Source of the DNA: Acrasis kona
Lineage: Eukaryota > Heterolobosea > Eutetramitea > Acrasida > Acrasidae
Length of the DNA: 56,969 nt
NCBI GenBank assembly: GCA_026419775.2
Contig: JAOPGA020001460.1
Span: 1 to 56,969, forward strand
Direction of reading: 5' to 3'
In this document: positions 9,513-19,148 of the stretch, piece by piece
Layout: the number at the start of each line of letters is the position of its first letter
How positions within the stretch are numbered: the first letter of the stretch is position 1
Notes under the pieces: generated by a model
What the model was told of the DNA's origin: nothing
The model's database searches: none
Seen by the model: only the letters and a program-made list of their open reading frames with translations
Position numbers and translations under genes: made by a program

Positions 9513-11201
9513 TTAATAAGTCATCATGTTAATTAATCCTTGGTGAACTTCACAGAACACTGGTGCATAATCCAACTTTTCTCCGTCAATGGCTACATAA
9601 CTTCCGTCCTCGATGGGATAAAACGCAAAGGCACGAATCTTGCGAACCTCCACAGAATCACTCTCAACGTGTTTTCCTGTTTCAGTGTCTGTGAAAAGTT
9701 TTAACATTTCCGCTCTCTTCATTTTCTTCCTCATCATGACGAGGTCCACAGCACCATCATGCATGTGAGCGGCAGGAGACGCCACAAAGTCATATGATAA
9801 ATGTGTAATGTTGCTGACGATGAACAAGAAAAAGTCATCTTCGATGGTCTTGACCTGCGCAGGTATTGATGCTTGTTGGCTGACTTCAAAACTTTTTTGG
9901 ATCGCAAATTGTTTGGGACAGTGGGACTTGAACTCTTCGGATAAATGTTGCGTAAGTAGATGACACGCTGGTGCCTCTGGTTTGTTTGATGTCGGCGTCG
10001 TTGTATCTTTTCTGTGAGTGAATGGACTAATGCGTTCCTGGGATGGTCTGTTGTACTCGTCTGCTTCAATGTATTGTATTTTGCCTCTGTAGTATTTTTG
10101 CTTCAAGATGGATTTAACTGCGCCCACCAAGTTTCTTGCACCTCCCATCCAACGTAGATTTTCTGTTCCAAGATCAACATCGGCTATTGCAGCCCAAGTG
10201 ATGCTTAGGAACGAAAATGCTCTCTTGTCTTTTTGGTAAACGCTCATTAGATCTAAAGGACTATAAAAACCTCTAGCAACAATGAAGGCTGCCCTTTGTG
10301 GTGTTGATGCATGTGAAATGTTCGGTATGGCACCTGTTACAGTTGCGAGTCCATTACCTGTACCAGCCGGTATAACACCAAAACGGATCTTGGCACTTAC
10401 TTCCCTCCAGTCTGGTCTTGACATGATTCCATTAATGGCCTCATATAGTACACCGTCCCCTCCCATGGTAACAATCTCATCGAAAGCACCAAGTGGCAAG
10501 CTCTTGCAGTAGTCAAAAGCATGATTAGCATACTCTGTCTTGAATATGGTATACTTCAAGTGTGCGTGATCCAAAATGGGTTTCACATGCTTAGCAAAGT
10601 AACTGTTTGCAAGCTTTCTTCCTGAATTTGGATTTATAATAACAAGTACCTTTCTTTCTTTGAATAAGGCTGAGGTGTCTGCACTTTTGCTGGATACCTT
10701 AAATATTTTGCATTTTAACTCAAAAACCCAAGTATCACATTGTTCAGACGTGGGACAAACGTACTCTTGTATTAGCCTGAGCTCTTTCTTTAAATCTACA
10801 GCATATATTACAAATGTATTGGGGTGATCCTGCTTTTTGTGGACGGCGAACATCGCATCATATCTGATAGATCCTGTTCTCTTGTTATCGGTAAATGTGA
10901 ATGCCTCTTTGTCCAGCGAACAAATCACAGTAATCTTGTTATGAACAAGTACCGACTGTATTACTTTGATTTGTGTGGCAGCTTCTGTTGTGTCCATTGA
11001 GGCTATGTCCTGTTTGCCTTTCTTCATGTGCTGCCTTGGTTTACCGATATGAAAGTTCAGTAGGAAGGATATAAAGATGGTTGCACTCTGGATACCAATG
11101 ATGACCTGATAGATTGATGCTATGATAGTCAACAGTGATATTGGCTTGATCGGCGAACCGAGCCTGAAGTCAAATGGCCTATTGTGCGAGACAACTTCCA
11201 T
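9513..11201 (-). CDS. Sphingosine/diacylglycerol-type lipid kinase
   Basis: Lipid kinase of the sphingosine kinase group, making sphingosine-1-phosphate from sphingosine and ATP. The catalytic domain starts with VLVIINPNSGRK (about residue 185), then the ATP-binding TMGGDGVLYEAINGI and VIPAGTGNGLA. The C-terminal DGAVDLVMMRKKMKR and AIDGEKLDY elements are present, so the fold is complete. Upstream sits a PH-like module (about 75-170) and an N-terminal membrane helix pair (ISLLTIIASIYQVIIGIQ), so it is probably membrane-anchored. Protein is about 562 residues counting from ATG 11201; the frame stays open upstream but without ATG. The PH-like domain before an SphK domain matches plant/protist sphingosine kinases and ceramide kinase, so ceramide kinase remains an alternative. 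Confidence 0.88.
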   Translation of the reverse strand: MEVVSHNRPFDFRLGSPIKPISLLTIIASIYQVIIGIQSATIFISFLLNFHIGKPRQHMKKGKQDIASMDTTEAATQIKVIQSVLVHNKITVICSLDKEAFTFTDNKRTGSIRYDAMFAVHKKQDHPNTFVIYAVDLKKELRLIQEYVCPTSEQCDTWVFELKCKIFKVSSKSADTSALFKERKVLVIINPNSGRKLANSYFAKHVKPILDHAHLKYTIFKTEYANHAFDYCKSLPLGAFDEIVTMGGDGVLYEAINGIMSRPDWREVSAKIRFGVIPAGTGNGLATVTGAIPNISHASTPQRAAFIVARGFYSPLDLMSVYQKDKRAFSFLSITWAAIADVDLGTENLRWMGGARNLVGAVKSILKQKYYRGKIQYIEADEYNRPSQERISPFTHRKDTTTPTSNKPEAPACHLLTQHLSEEFKSHCPKQFAIQKSFEVSQQASIPAQVKTIEDDFFLFIVSNITHLSYDFVASPAAHMHDGAVDLVMMRKKMKRAEMLKLFTDTETGKHVESDSVEVRKIRAFAFYPIEDGSYVAIDGEKLDYAPVFCEVHQGLINMMTY

Positions 11202-11847
11202 TTTAAATTTCAGTTGTTTGTTATCCCGGTTGGATCTCCGTAAATTTACTGGCCGGATTGACACGTGTTAATCAAAAGCATGTAAGGGGTTGTAGTGAAA
11301 TAACCGAAAATCCTGGCTTCTGAGATATATTATCTGACCAGAGTTAAGCCATCACTATAAGATATAACTAGTAAATAATGAGCATACATCACTTTAAAGA
11401 CGTAACGCAGCTCGCAAGCAGCTTTAACAGTAACACCTGGTGACTCTTATGAAGAAGCACATAAGAATTTGATTCAAATTACAAATTGAGCATCATATGA
11501 TACAAGTAATTTTTATAATGATGTTGTGCAATAATGCTTCGGAGCTGAAGTAGATTTTGCAAGTCCAGACATGTTGATAAAGTTCATTAGCCCCACTACT
11601 AGATATTAACCATGAGAAGGGGAGCTTTACTTTTCCAACTTCCAATTTCATCGGTGATCGACATTAATGCAGTTTCGGTTGTTCGAAGCAATAATAAAGT
11701 AACTTATTTATTATTGAATTAGCTTGCATAATTATCACTGGCAATGCTCATTCTCTTTGATTGATTTGGTTTGTGGAACAGCAGGTGTGCTTCCCTATTA
11801 ATCCTGTATTCTATTGTAATAGTTCGACGTTTTTGACGCAACTAAAC
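11202..11847. other. Intergenic region between divergent genes
   Basis: About 650 bp AT-rich spacer between the lipid kinase and nicastrin start codons. No open frame with coding character, tRNA-like fold or repeat was seen. It probably holds both promoters. Confidence 0.5.
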
Positions 11848-13863
11848 ATGAAGCTCCACATTTTGTTGTTGTCAATTTTATATGCTGTGTACGGCCAATG
11901 GAGCTTTTCTCCACCATCCTCAGGGTCACCATCCATACAAATATACAACATGCTGTATAAGCACCTTCAAGATACCCGGAGTTGCGTATTATTGTTTAGC
12001 GAGACGGAGGCATTTGGTTGCAGAGGAACAATTGACACGAAAGATCAGGGAGTACTGATGATATTTAATCAAGCAACAGAACTAGAAAATATACGAAACA
12101 AAACATGTATTTACAAAGACACATTCACGTTGATAGCCTCGTCTGATTTTTTATTAAGCGAGAATGGAATATCAACTCTCCGTTCAATATCTAACGATAC
12201 CACCCTAGCTGATAGTATCGCAGGAGTTCTAGTTTACACAAACGGAACAAAGCCAGTACACTTCTCACCAGCTCCTACATACCCCAATAAAATTTATGGA
12301 TTGTACCCTAATAGTACAATACATTGGAACCCCAATGGGACCAACGTTCTTTTTGATCTTTTTGATTTTCCAATAGTCTTCTTGAACGAGGATGATTCAT
12401 CCACAGCCTTAAGTAAGGTTAACAGCAATTTGAATTGTGATTCGACTCAAGAGACTGTTGAATTTAAATTCGAAATGGCCGGAAGAGATCATAAGAATGC
12501 TTCAAGCTGTTTGTCAAGTGGAACATGCCAGCCTATAGGCGGTCAAAGTGTATGGAGTATAATGAAAGCTCGGCAAGAAGAAGTTGCCGACGAGATGGTG
12601 ATAAGTTCATGTAAAATTGATTCTTCAAGTTTTGTTAGAGGTGATGCTAGAGGTGGCTCCGCATACCAAAGTTCGGTAGTTGTTAATCTGGCTGTTGCCG
12701 AGGCAATATCTAAACAAACACAAAAAAAACATTTCAAAAGAGATTTAATGTTTACTTTTTTCGACGCCGAAACTTGGGGTTACTCTGGGTCACAAAATTT
12801 TTTATATGACTTGAAGAATTTTACTTGTGTTGTTAAAAGTACAGAAGATGAGGATATATGCGAAAGGCCTTATAAAACATCATTGGCTTTTGTAAAAAAC
12901 ATTGATTACAAAAAAATAAAGTATGTTGTGGAGGTCGACCAAATAGGCACACAGGGGGATGTCAATAATATTTATGTTCATTATGATAATAGTTTGGTTG
13001 ATGTCAATCGTACTTCAGAAATAATTAGCGCTCTAGGTAGTGGTGTCATCAAGTCCGATGCTAAAGAAATACCTCCTTCTTCTTTGCAAAGCTTCCATTC
13101 GTATCTGCCAAAGGGCTCGTTCGGAAGTGTGCTTGTTGCGGACTATGATACCAAATTCAAGAACAAATATTACTTTGATGTAAATGATGACATTAATAAT
13201 ATTGATGTCGACGAAATCTGTAGGGTGTCTTCTAAATTATCGAATGCTATATATACTCTTGTGTCAGGAGACACAACGATGAATCTTTCTGCTAATTGTA
13301 CTTTTGTTGAAATCATTGTTGGTTGTGTCTTGAATAGTTCTTCATGCGAGTACATACCAAATGATTCGAATGTTGAACCAAACCACTATTCTGGTGTATT
13401 TTCTTGGGATGCCACCACTCGCAGGACATCTTCCATCATAAACAATGTAATGGGTAGTTTGACATTGTTTGGAGAGCAACCAAAAGATGTTGTATCTTGT
13501 TCCACCAAATTAGATTGTCCTAGTAATCAAACATGCGTCGGTGGCACGTGCGTTAAAAGCACTACTTACTTTCATGACGCAATAAGCCCTGCATTCTACT
13601 TTGATAACGACGAGTACAAATGGAAGATTAGAAACTTGTCAGAATTTGCGACAATAACATCACAAAGGCCGAGTATTTATGCAGAAAGTAATTGGGTTTC
13701 TGTTGGTGTTAGGTCTTTTTCCAAAAATTATGGCTATTACGAGGGCACTGTTACTTTCTTCGGTGTTGTTTTGACTGTATTATCAGGATTCGTTATTGCT
13801 GTTGTTAGGACTATATTGAGTAGGATTAATGATTATCGTAGTAGTAGTTCATTTATAAAATAA
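11848..13863 (+). CDS. NCSTN: Nicastrin, gamma-secretase subunit
   Basis: Large glycosylated subunit of gamma-secretase, which receives substrate N termini for intramembrane cleavage by presenilin. 671 residues from ATG 11848, which begins a clear signal peptide (KLHILLLSILYAVYG). The N-terminal part has the nicastrin pattern RSCVLLFSET, HFSPAPTYPNKIYGLYPN and WNPNGTN. The aminopeptidase-like lobe carries MFTFFDAETWGYSGSQNF at about residue 300, equivalent to the human FVFFQGETFDYIGS region. There are many N-glycosylation sequons (NGT, NST, NDT, NLS). A single transmembrane helix (GVVLTVLSGFVIAVVRTIL) lies near the C terminus with a short cytosolic Arg/Ser tail. Single exon. Length is close to human nicastrin (about 709). 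Confidence 0.88.
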   Translation: MKLHILLLSILYAVYGQWSFSPPSSGSPSIQIYNMLYKHLQDTRSCVLLFSETEAFGCRGTIDTKDQGVLMIFNQATELENIRNKTCIYKDTFTLIASSDFLLSENGISTLRSISNDTTLADSIAGVLVYTNGTKPVHFSPAPTYPNKIYGLYPNSTIHWNPNGTNVLFDLFDFPIVFLNEDDSSTALSKVNSNLNCDSTQETVEFKFEMAGRDHKNASSCLSSGTCQPIGGQSVWSIMKARQEEVADEMVISSCKIDSSSFVRGDARGGSAYQSSVVVNLAVAEAISKQTQKKHFKRDLMFTFFDAETWGYSGSQNFLYDLKNFTCVVKSTEDEDICERPYKTSLAFVKNIDYKKIKYVVEVDQIGTQGDVNNIYVHYDNSLVDVNRTSEIISALGSGVIKSDAKEIPPSSLQSFHSYLPKGSFGSVLVADYDTKFKNKYYFDVNDDINNIDVDEICRVSSKLSNAIYTLVSGDTTMNLSANCTFVEIIVGCVLNSSSCEYIPNDSNVEPNHYSGVFSWDATTRRTSSIINNVMGSLTLFGEQPKDVVSCSTKLDCPSNQTCVGGTCVKSTTYFHDAISPAFYFDNDEYKWKIRNLSEFATITSQRPSIYAESNWVSVGVRSFSKNYGYYEGTVTFFGVVLTVLSGFVIAVVRTILSRINDYRSSSSFIK

Positions 13864-13935
13864 AAGCCCTTCTGCATAAACCTGATTGTTTTGATGTTTG
13901 ATGTTTGACGTATTCGAATTGACAGCAAACAAACC

Positions 13936-16599
13936 ATGCTCAAGAGGCTTGGGTTGAAGAAAGACAAAGATGATCCAAACAAGAAGGTTGTTGAGGAGAG
14001 TGCAGGTGATGCCAATGGTGATTGGGATGCTGCAGTAAAAGCAATTTCAAACATTAAAGATGCTGAGGAAGTATCGACGGTATCCTATGTCAAATCTGGA
14101 CAAAAAAGTAGAAAGCTCAAAGACCTAAAAGCAAAAGCCTTTATACATGGATTTTTATATAAAAGAGGAGGATCAGTAAAATCATGGAAGAGACGTTACC
14201 ATGTTCTGGTCGGGAAAAAACTGTACTATTTTAAAACAGATAATGATGAATTGGAGCCGATTGACTCCATCAAGCTTGATGCACCCAATGTAGATGAAAT
14301 GATTGTAAGATGTGACGAAGAGACCGGAAAGGAGTATAGTTTCAAGATTATATCTTCACAAAGAACTCTATACTGCTATACCGAGTCAGCAGCATCATTT
14401 GTCAGTTGGAGCGACAACATATTACAAGGTTACAAACAATCATTCAGTCTTGACGTTCTCAGAGACGCCAAACTTCAAGGATATGTTGAGGTCAAATCAC
14501 CAAACACTGACAGTTGGCTTGAAAAATTTTGTTGCATTTACAATACCAAACTATACGTTTATGTTGACGATGAATTTGACAAGGAGAATGTATGGACTGA
14601 GTGTTTTGATTTAACTGGAGCGGTCGTCAAGAGGAGAGATGTTGCAGAGTTTAATGGCTGCGTTAATCTCATTCCGGCCGGTAGTTTGGAGAGCAGAAAG
14701 AGCGTCGCCCTAAACAGAGGATCAAGTTTTGTTAATGCAACGCCAAGAACGAGTAGAAAATCGTTTGTATCACGCAAGAGCTTCGTCGCGAAGACAAGCG
14801 ACGCTACTAGTGTATCATCTCCAATGTCTCCTTCGTCACCAGATGGAAACGGACAAAATTTAAACTCGCCTACTTCCCCAGGAGTTACTTCTGCTTCACC
14901 AGATTCAGACGATAATAAGGCACAAGATGTAACTTCGCCAGTAGTAGAGCCCAAAAAGAATCCATTGGTCCCATCACTCAAGAAATCATTCTTCTCCGGT
15001 CTAAGTAACATGGCACAACAACAACAGCAACAAATTGCAGCGAACAAAACGGAAGCATTCAGAGGCTTCTTGTTCTATAGCCACGGCGAGGATAATGACA
15101 TTTGGGAGAGAGTGTTAGTCGAAGAGGCTGTCAATGCATCCATCTCCAAACAGTCACAAAACGCACAAATGAGAGGTTTCTTATATTTGAAGGATCCAGC
15201 TGCACCCATGCCCAGAAATGCACCTCCGGTCATGCTTCCCTACTACTTTACGTTATCCAACAGCCAATTGTATTACTTTTTGGATGATCAAGCGCTGACG
15301 CATGAAGGCATAATTGAATTAGAAGGTCGCCTTGTGACCCGATGTGATAGGGAGGTCCGAACAGACTTTGCATTCAAAATTGCAACTCTTTCACACGCAG
15401 CCTATCTTCACGCAGAATCAGACGATGAAGCCGACTGTTGGGTGGAACAGTTAAAAGAAATTACAAAAAACACAACCATTAAGACCAGCAAATACTTGTA
15501 CACAAAATCAGGATGGATGATCAAGCAAGGAGGTTCGATCAAAACTTTAAAAAAGAGGTTCTTTGTTCTGAAGAAGGACAAATTGTATTACTTTAAGCAT
15601 CCAACCGACAGCGTTCCTAAAGGTGTTGTGTCCATGGCCGGAAATCATGTTAGACATTTACCAAAGAAGGAGGCCAAGTTAGAGATTGACTATGAACATG
15701 TCATTAAAGTTTTCACTTCCAACAGAAATTACTTTTTGATCGGAGATGACGAACAAGATGTTATTGAATGGACAAATGTATTAAGAAAAGCGGCTTTGAT
15801 GTTCCGTAATAAAGTTTTTACTGTCGATCCGAGTGCTCAAGCGTCTGACGCTCAAAATAATCGTTATCCTAGTATTCAGCAAGCGATCGCGCAGGCGCGT
15901 GACCTTGACGTGATTACCATCTTGCCCGGAAGGTACACGGAAAGTCTTCACATCAAAAAGAGTGTTATTATTGAGGGTGTCGGGTCAGTGTATATTGAAA
16001 ATAGAGTAAGTGCTCCTGTTGTTACTTTTGAAATGTCCGCTTGTAAACTAGTCAACGTGATCGTTTCCAACGTGAAGGGAAAGAAGGAAGTAAATGCAAT
16101 TGAAATAAAAGAAGGAAATGTTGTTCTTGAACATTGTGATATTTCCAGTGGTAGCGCTAGTGCTGTTAACGTTGTTAACGCTGCACAAGTTACCTTGTTA
16201 GATTGTAATATTCATCACGCAGCTCATTATGGGTTGTGGTTGTCTAACAAAGCCAGCGGCATCTTGGAAGAAGGAAACGTAATTACTAACTGCATGTGGG
16301 ACGGAGTCATGTTGATGGGTGAGAGTGATGCCGTCATTAGACAAACAAAGATCCATCACAACGAGTATAATGGTGTTGCCATATCAAGTTCTGGACGTGT
16401 TACTGTTGAGAATTGTGAAATTTACAATAACAAATGGGATGGATTGAGTATTAATAGTGACAAGTGTGCTGTTCGTTTGTACGATAACAAGAGTCATCAT
16501 AACGAAGGATTTGGAATTTATTTTGCAAAGAAACTGGAAGGTTTGAAGGTCGACAATGATGTGTATTTGAATGGAAAAGGTCAAATTTACACATTATAA
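13936..16599 (+). CDS. Multi-PH-domain protein with C-terminal beta-helix
   Basis: 887 residues, single exon. PH domains are visible at about 68-170 (GFLYKRGGSVKSWKRRYHVL), 412-515 (GFLYLKDP, QLYYF) and 522-620 (GWMIKQGGSIKTLKKRFFVL). A further PH-like half at about 180-250 appears to be interrupted by a Ser/Pro-rich insert (about 255-375, with RKSFVSRKSFV repeats and a Gln run) and resumed at GFLFYSHGED, so it may be a split PH domain. From about 630 the protein becomes a right-handed parallel beta-helix (NNRYPSIQQAIAQA, ITILPGRYTESL, then repeated N-rich coils such as NGVAISSSGRVTVENCEIY). PH domains bind phosphoinositides or proteins; the helix is a pectin-lyase-like fold of the type used by F-box and carbohydrate-binding proteins. 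No signal peptide, so cytosolic. Function unknown. Confidence 0.85.
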   Translation: MLKRLGLKKDKDDPNKKVVEESAGDANGDWDAAVKAISNIKDAEEVSTVSYVKSGQKSRKLKDLKAKAFIHGFLYKRGGSVKSWKRRYHVLVGKKLYYFKTDNDELEPIDSIKLDAPNVDEMIVRCDEETGKEYSFKIISSQRTLYCYTESAASFVSWSDNILQGYKQSFSLDVLRDAKLQGYVEVKSPNTDSWLEKFCCIYNTKLYVYVDDEFDKENVWTECFDLTGAVVKRRDVAEFNGCVNLIPAGSLESRKSVALNRGSSFVNATPRTSRKSFVSRKSFVAKTSDATSVSSPMSPSSPDGNGQNLNSPTSPGVTSASPDSDDNKAQDVTSPVVEPKKNPLVPSLKKSFFSGLSNMAQQQQQQIAANKTEAFRGFLFYSHGEDNDIWERVLVEEAVNASISKQSQNAQMRGFLYLKDPAAPMPRNAPPVMLPYYFTLSNSQLYYFLDDQALTHEGIIELEGRLVTRCDREVRTDFAFKIATLSHAAYLHAESDDEADCWVEQLKEITKNTTIKTSKYLYTKSGWMIKQGGSIKTLKKRFFVLKKDKLYYFKHPTDSVPKGVVSMAGNHVRHLPKKEAKLEIDYEHVIKVFTSNRNYFLIGDDEQDVIEWTNVLRKAALMFRNKVFTVDPSAQASDAQNNRYPSIQQAIAQARDLDVITILPGRYTESLHIKKSVIIEGVGSVYIENRVSAPVVTFEMSACKLVNVIVSNVKGKKEVNAIEIKEGNVVLEHCDISSGSASAVNVVNAAQVTLLDCNIHHAAHYGLWLSNKASGILEEGNVITNCMWDGVMLMGESDAVIRQTKIHHNEYNGVAISSSGRVTVENCEIYNNKWDGLSINSDKCAVRLYDNKSHHNEGFGIYFAKKLEGLKVDNDVYLNGKGQIYTL

Positions 16600-16625
16600 A
16601 AATTGATTCTTTTTATAAATCTATA

Positions 16626-17327
16626 ATGTTGCATTCTTCTTGGTGTATGATTGATGATAAAGGTTCTATAGTGTTAATTAACATCAACCTGTCTATTAAT
16701 CTTGGATTACGAGCAGCTGTTTCTAATATTGCAAATGCACCAACACAGTTTTATAACCGTAATTGTTTGTAATATTAGGTCAACCGTCAAACACATAACC
16801 TCAAGACTGTACTAGAAAGATCCGAAGTAGAGAGAAGTGATCAGAATGGGAAATTCACCTATGACCTTGGAAGGTACTTCAACAACTTTGCAAAGAGAAA
16901 AAATCCTGACAGACCGAGAAATAATACCGCGAAGCAACAATTCATTAATACGATTTCCAAAAAGGCACAACAAATGGATATATCACCTGTCATAGTAACG
17001 TTGTCTAGTAAAAAGATCATGCCGATAATTGTATCACAAGAAGCGTTTATGTCACAGTTAAGCCAGCATCCAATTAGAACATCACAAACCGCAGAACAAT
17101 ACGTGTGGGAGGAATACCGATTCCTAATAGAGCGACATACCAGGGGCTTCGTAGTTAGGGTTATAAATGGTCGAACAATTCCCATACCAAACCTGCTTTA
17201 TATCAAACCGGAAGATCACACCAAAGCTGTGGCGTCATTTGTGTTGGCTACAATGGACGAGCATTTCCAACACCCACCACATAATCACCTTAGGGAATGG
17301 TATACAGAAGAGATGTATGATTATTAA
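16626..17327 (+). CDS. Uncharacterised protein, 5' exon uncertain
   Basis: The frame from 16779 to 17327 is open and coding-like, beginning right after a 3' splice signal (TAATATTAG, 16770-16778). Its own first ATG is internal (16974). A candidate first exon 16626-16718 begins with ATG and joins in phase 0 over a 60-nt intron with donor GTTTCT, giving 213 residues. The donor is weak, so this model is tentative. The protein is basic in its first half (NFAKRKNPDRPRNN) and has a conserved-looking core, QYVWEEYRFLIERHTRGFVVRV, ending HNHLREWYTEEMYDY. I do not recognise it. Its stop codon lies in the left copy of a 15-bp direct repeat that flanks a retroposed insert just downstream. Confidence 0.45.
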
Positions 17328-17555
17328 ATAACATCATATCACTGACAAGCGTAAAGCTACTATTTATGCTAGTGTACTTGGTTACACTAGTATGGATGTA
17401 GTTAAGCGTTTTTCTAGTAAGATACCAGTCAAAAAGCCACTCCAAGTGTTGAGGAAGATATCAACCATTTTGATGGAGATACTGTTGATGATTCTTATAG
17501 TTTTCTCCAATGGATTGGATGTCTTTTATACAAAAAAAAAGATTATTAAATAACA
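17319..17555 (+). mobile_element. Retroposed fragment with poly(A) and 15-bp target-site duplication
   Basis: The direct repeat GATTATTAAATAACA occurs at 17319-17333 and 17541-17555. The 207-bp segment between (17334-17540) ends in nine A residues immediately before the right repeat. A target-site duplication plus a terminal poly(A) is the known signature of target-primed reverse transcription. The insert looks like degraded coding sequence: one frame reads KATIYASVLGYTSMDVVKRF and a second, shifted frame reads INHFDGDTVDDSYSFLQWIG. I take it to be a 5'-truncated, frameshifted retrocopy. The source gene is not in the window. The left repeat supplies the stop codon of the upstream gene. Confidence 0.6.
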
Positions 17556-17614
17556 AGATTCCGTTTCAATTATAAACTTCTTTTCACCGTCACTTCACAA
17601 CATACCTACACATC

Positions 17615-17740
17615 ATGCCTTTGGGTAAATGACCATGATAATTGTAAACTGTTCATGTCATTTTATTTTTAGATGACCTGCCATTTCAAAATAGAACCCC
17701 TGCTGTATTAAAGCATCTGACTGTCACTTGTCAATCATGA
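17615..17740 (+). CDS. Spliced short upstream ORF, 25 codons
   Basis: ATG at 17615 starts a reading frame (MPL...) that continues after a 48-nt intron (17625-17672, GTAAAT...TTTTTAG with a strong pyrimidine tract) and ends with TGA at 17738-17740. The stop overlaps the main ATG of the next gene in the order ATGA (17737-17740). The intron signals are good. The peptide (LDDLPFQNRTPAVLKHL) has no known family. The arrangement suggests a translated leader controlling the downstream C2-like gene by termination-reinitiation; this is inference. Alternatively the leader is simply a spliced 5' UTR. Confidence 0.45.
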
Positions 17741-18848
17741 ATACCTCATCAATCTCGGTACGACTACTAGTGCAAGGTGCGAAAAACATCTCGTTAGACA
17801 ATATACGACTTCCATCTCCAACTAATGCAATCAATAATGAATATAACGAGTGCCCTACAGTAACAGAATTTGAGGATTTGACAATAAATGAAGACGACAA
17901 TACAGATCTTGACATCCGCACAGACATGACGATGCCATATGTAAACGATGAAGCTATAGAGAATAAAGCTAGTACGTACCTCAGACTACCACAAATTAAC
18001 CGGCAGAACTCTACTATGATATAAAAAATGGTAGTTTTAAAGCCCAATCCATGGCGAGCAAAGGAAATGATCCAATGTGGCAACAAGTGACTTTCATCCC
18101 AGTGGAAAACTGTATTCAAGATAACTCCATCAACATTAAATTATACACGAAGAGGTTCTTCAGAAAAAAGATTGTCGAGAGGTTTATAATATCTAACCTT
18201 CAACAATTACCTCGTGGGGTTCTAATAAGTAAGGCACAAGTTACGATTCACTCAACATTTTTAGCCAACTCAATTAAAGGAATGATTGATTCGGAAAGTA
18301 CACTCAACATCTTAATAATAATAGAGGAGTGGGATAAGCTGCTTTTCAGAAAAACTAATCCTTTCAAGGACGACTATAACATGTGGTCCAAATCAACCTC
18401 CATCATGATCGATGTTAGTGGTTGTTACAAAATCAAATTCAACAACGACAAGTATACACATTTTGGGGAATGGGAATCATTAAAAATCGTTAATGTGAGA
18501 GATCAACACCAAATGCTGTTCACTATAAATGTCGTGTATAACGAAGGCCCGGACACAGTTTATCACGTCAAAATAGGTCAAAGATCAATAGCCATCTGCT
18601 ACGAGAAGCAATTACAATACCTCAGTTTCACTTATCATAGGCTGGACTATCCTGATTTGTTCGAAGCAGTTTGCGCTGAATCAAGCCAGTCAAGCCTTCC
18701 TATTTTCCGCTTACTGCATAATCGCAACAAACGAATCGGAAGAGCGCATAAAAGGTATATTGGGCCAATCATGAATTTGTTAACATTCTTAGAGTTAGAA
18801 AAACAAAAGAAAAGAATGAGATCGAAATACAACTCAACGAAGAAATAA
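17737..18848 (+). CDS. C2-like domain protein
   Basis: Two exons, 17737-17971 and 18007-18848, over a 35-nt intron with a near-perfect donor (A|GTACGT) and acceptor CCGGCAG, joined in phase 1; 358 residues. Read separately, the two parts look like unrelated ORFs. The joined N terminus resembles a C2 domain: SISVRLLVQGAKNISL as first strand, TMPYVN, then GSFKAQSMASKGNDPMWQQ matching the xxNPxWNE region that follows the second C2 strand. Calcium-binding aspartates are not obvious, so it may be calcium-independent. The remaining 230 residues are a beta-rich part without a known signature (IEEWDKLLFRKTNPF) and a very basic tail (LEKQKKRMRSKYNSTKK). A membrane-associated cytosolic protein is a reasonable guess. 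Confidence 0.6.
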
Positions 18849-18856
18849 ATCAGTAC

Positions 18857-19057
18857 ATGAGTTCTGCGAATTTGGGTACATCCATGCACTTGATGGCTTT
18901 AGTCATCATTTGTGATATGGTAAGTTGATTGATTTACCTTTGTTAATAGTAATAGAAACAACAACTTGAATCAAGGGTGAGGATGAGGGCTGTCCATAAT
19001 GATGGCGGCACTGGCGTTAGGATTGTCACTGGTATTCTAGATAATTTGTTGTTATAA
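18857..19057 (+). CDS. Candidate small spliced gene, 54 residues
   Basis: Exons 18857-18919 and 18956-19057 flank a 36-nt intron (18920-18955) with donor GTAAGT; joined in phase 0 they give a 54-residue peptide that starts with ATG and ends LDNLLL. An alternative acceptor 7 nt upstream would give an immediate UAA, so splice choice would switch the product off. The N-terminal half is hydrophobic (MHLMALVIICDM), the second basic (ESRVRMRAVHNDGG). It starts 9 nt after the stop of the C2-like gene, so it could also be an alternative 3' exon or UTR segment of that gene. Not recognised. Confidence 0.35.
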
Positions 19058-19148
19058 AAAATACATTTTGATTCATCTTGTTATTGAACCATTCAATTCT
19101 TCTACTCTGGTTGACATGTGATTACAAAAATTACCATCGTTTTCGAAA

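Noticed and set aside
14559-15047. 162-codon antisense frame in the PH/beta-helix gene
   Set aside because: Shadow of a Ser/Asp-rich coding region on the other strand.
17728-18024. Two separate genes (17737-18024 and 18051-18848)
   Set aside because: A 35-nt intron with strong signals joins them in frame into one C2-like protein.
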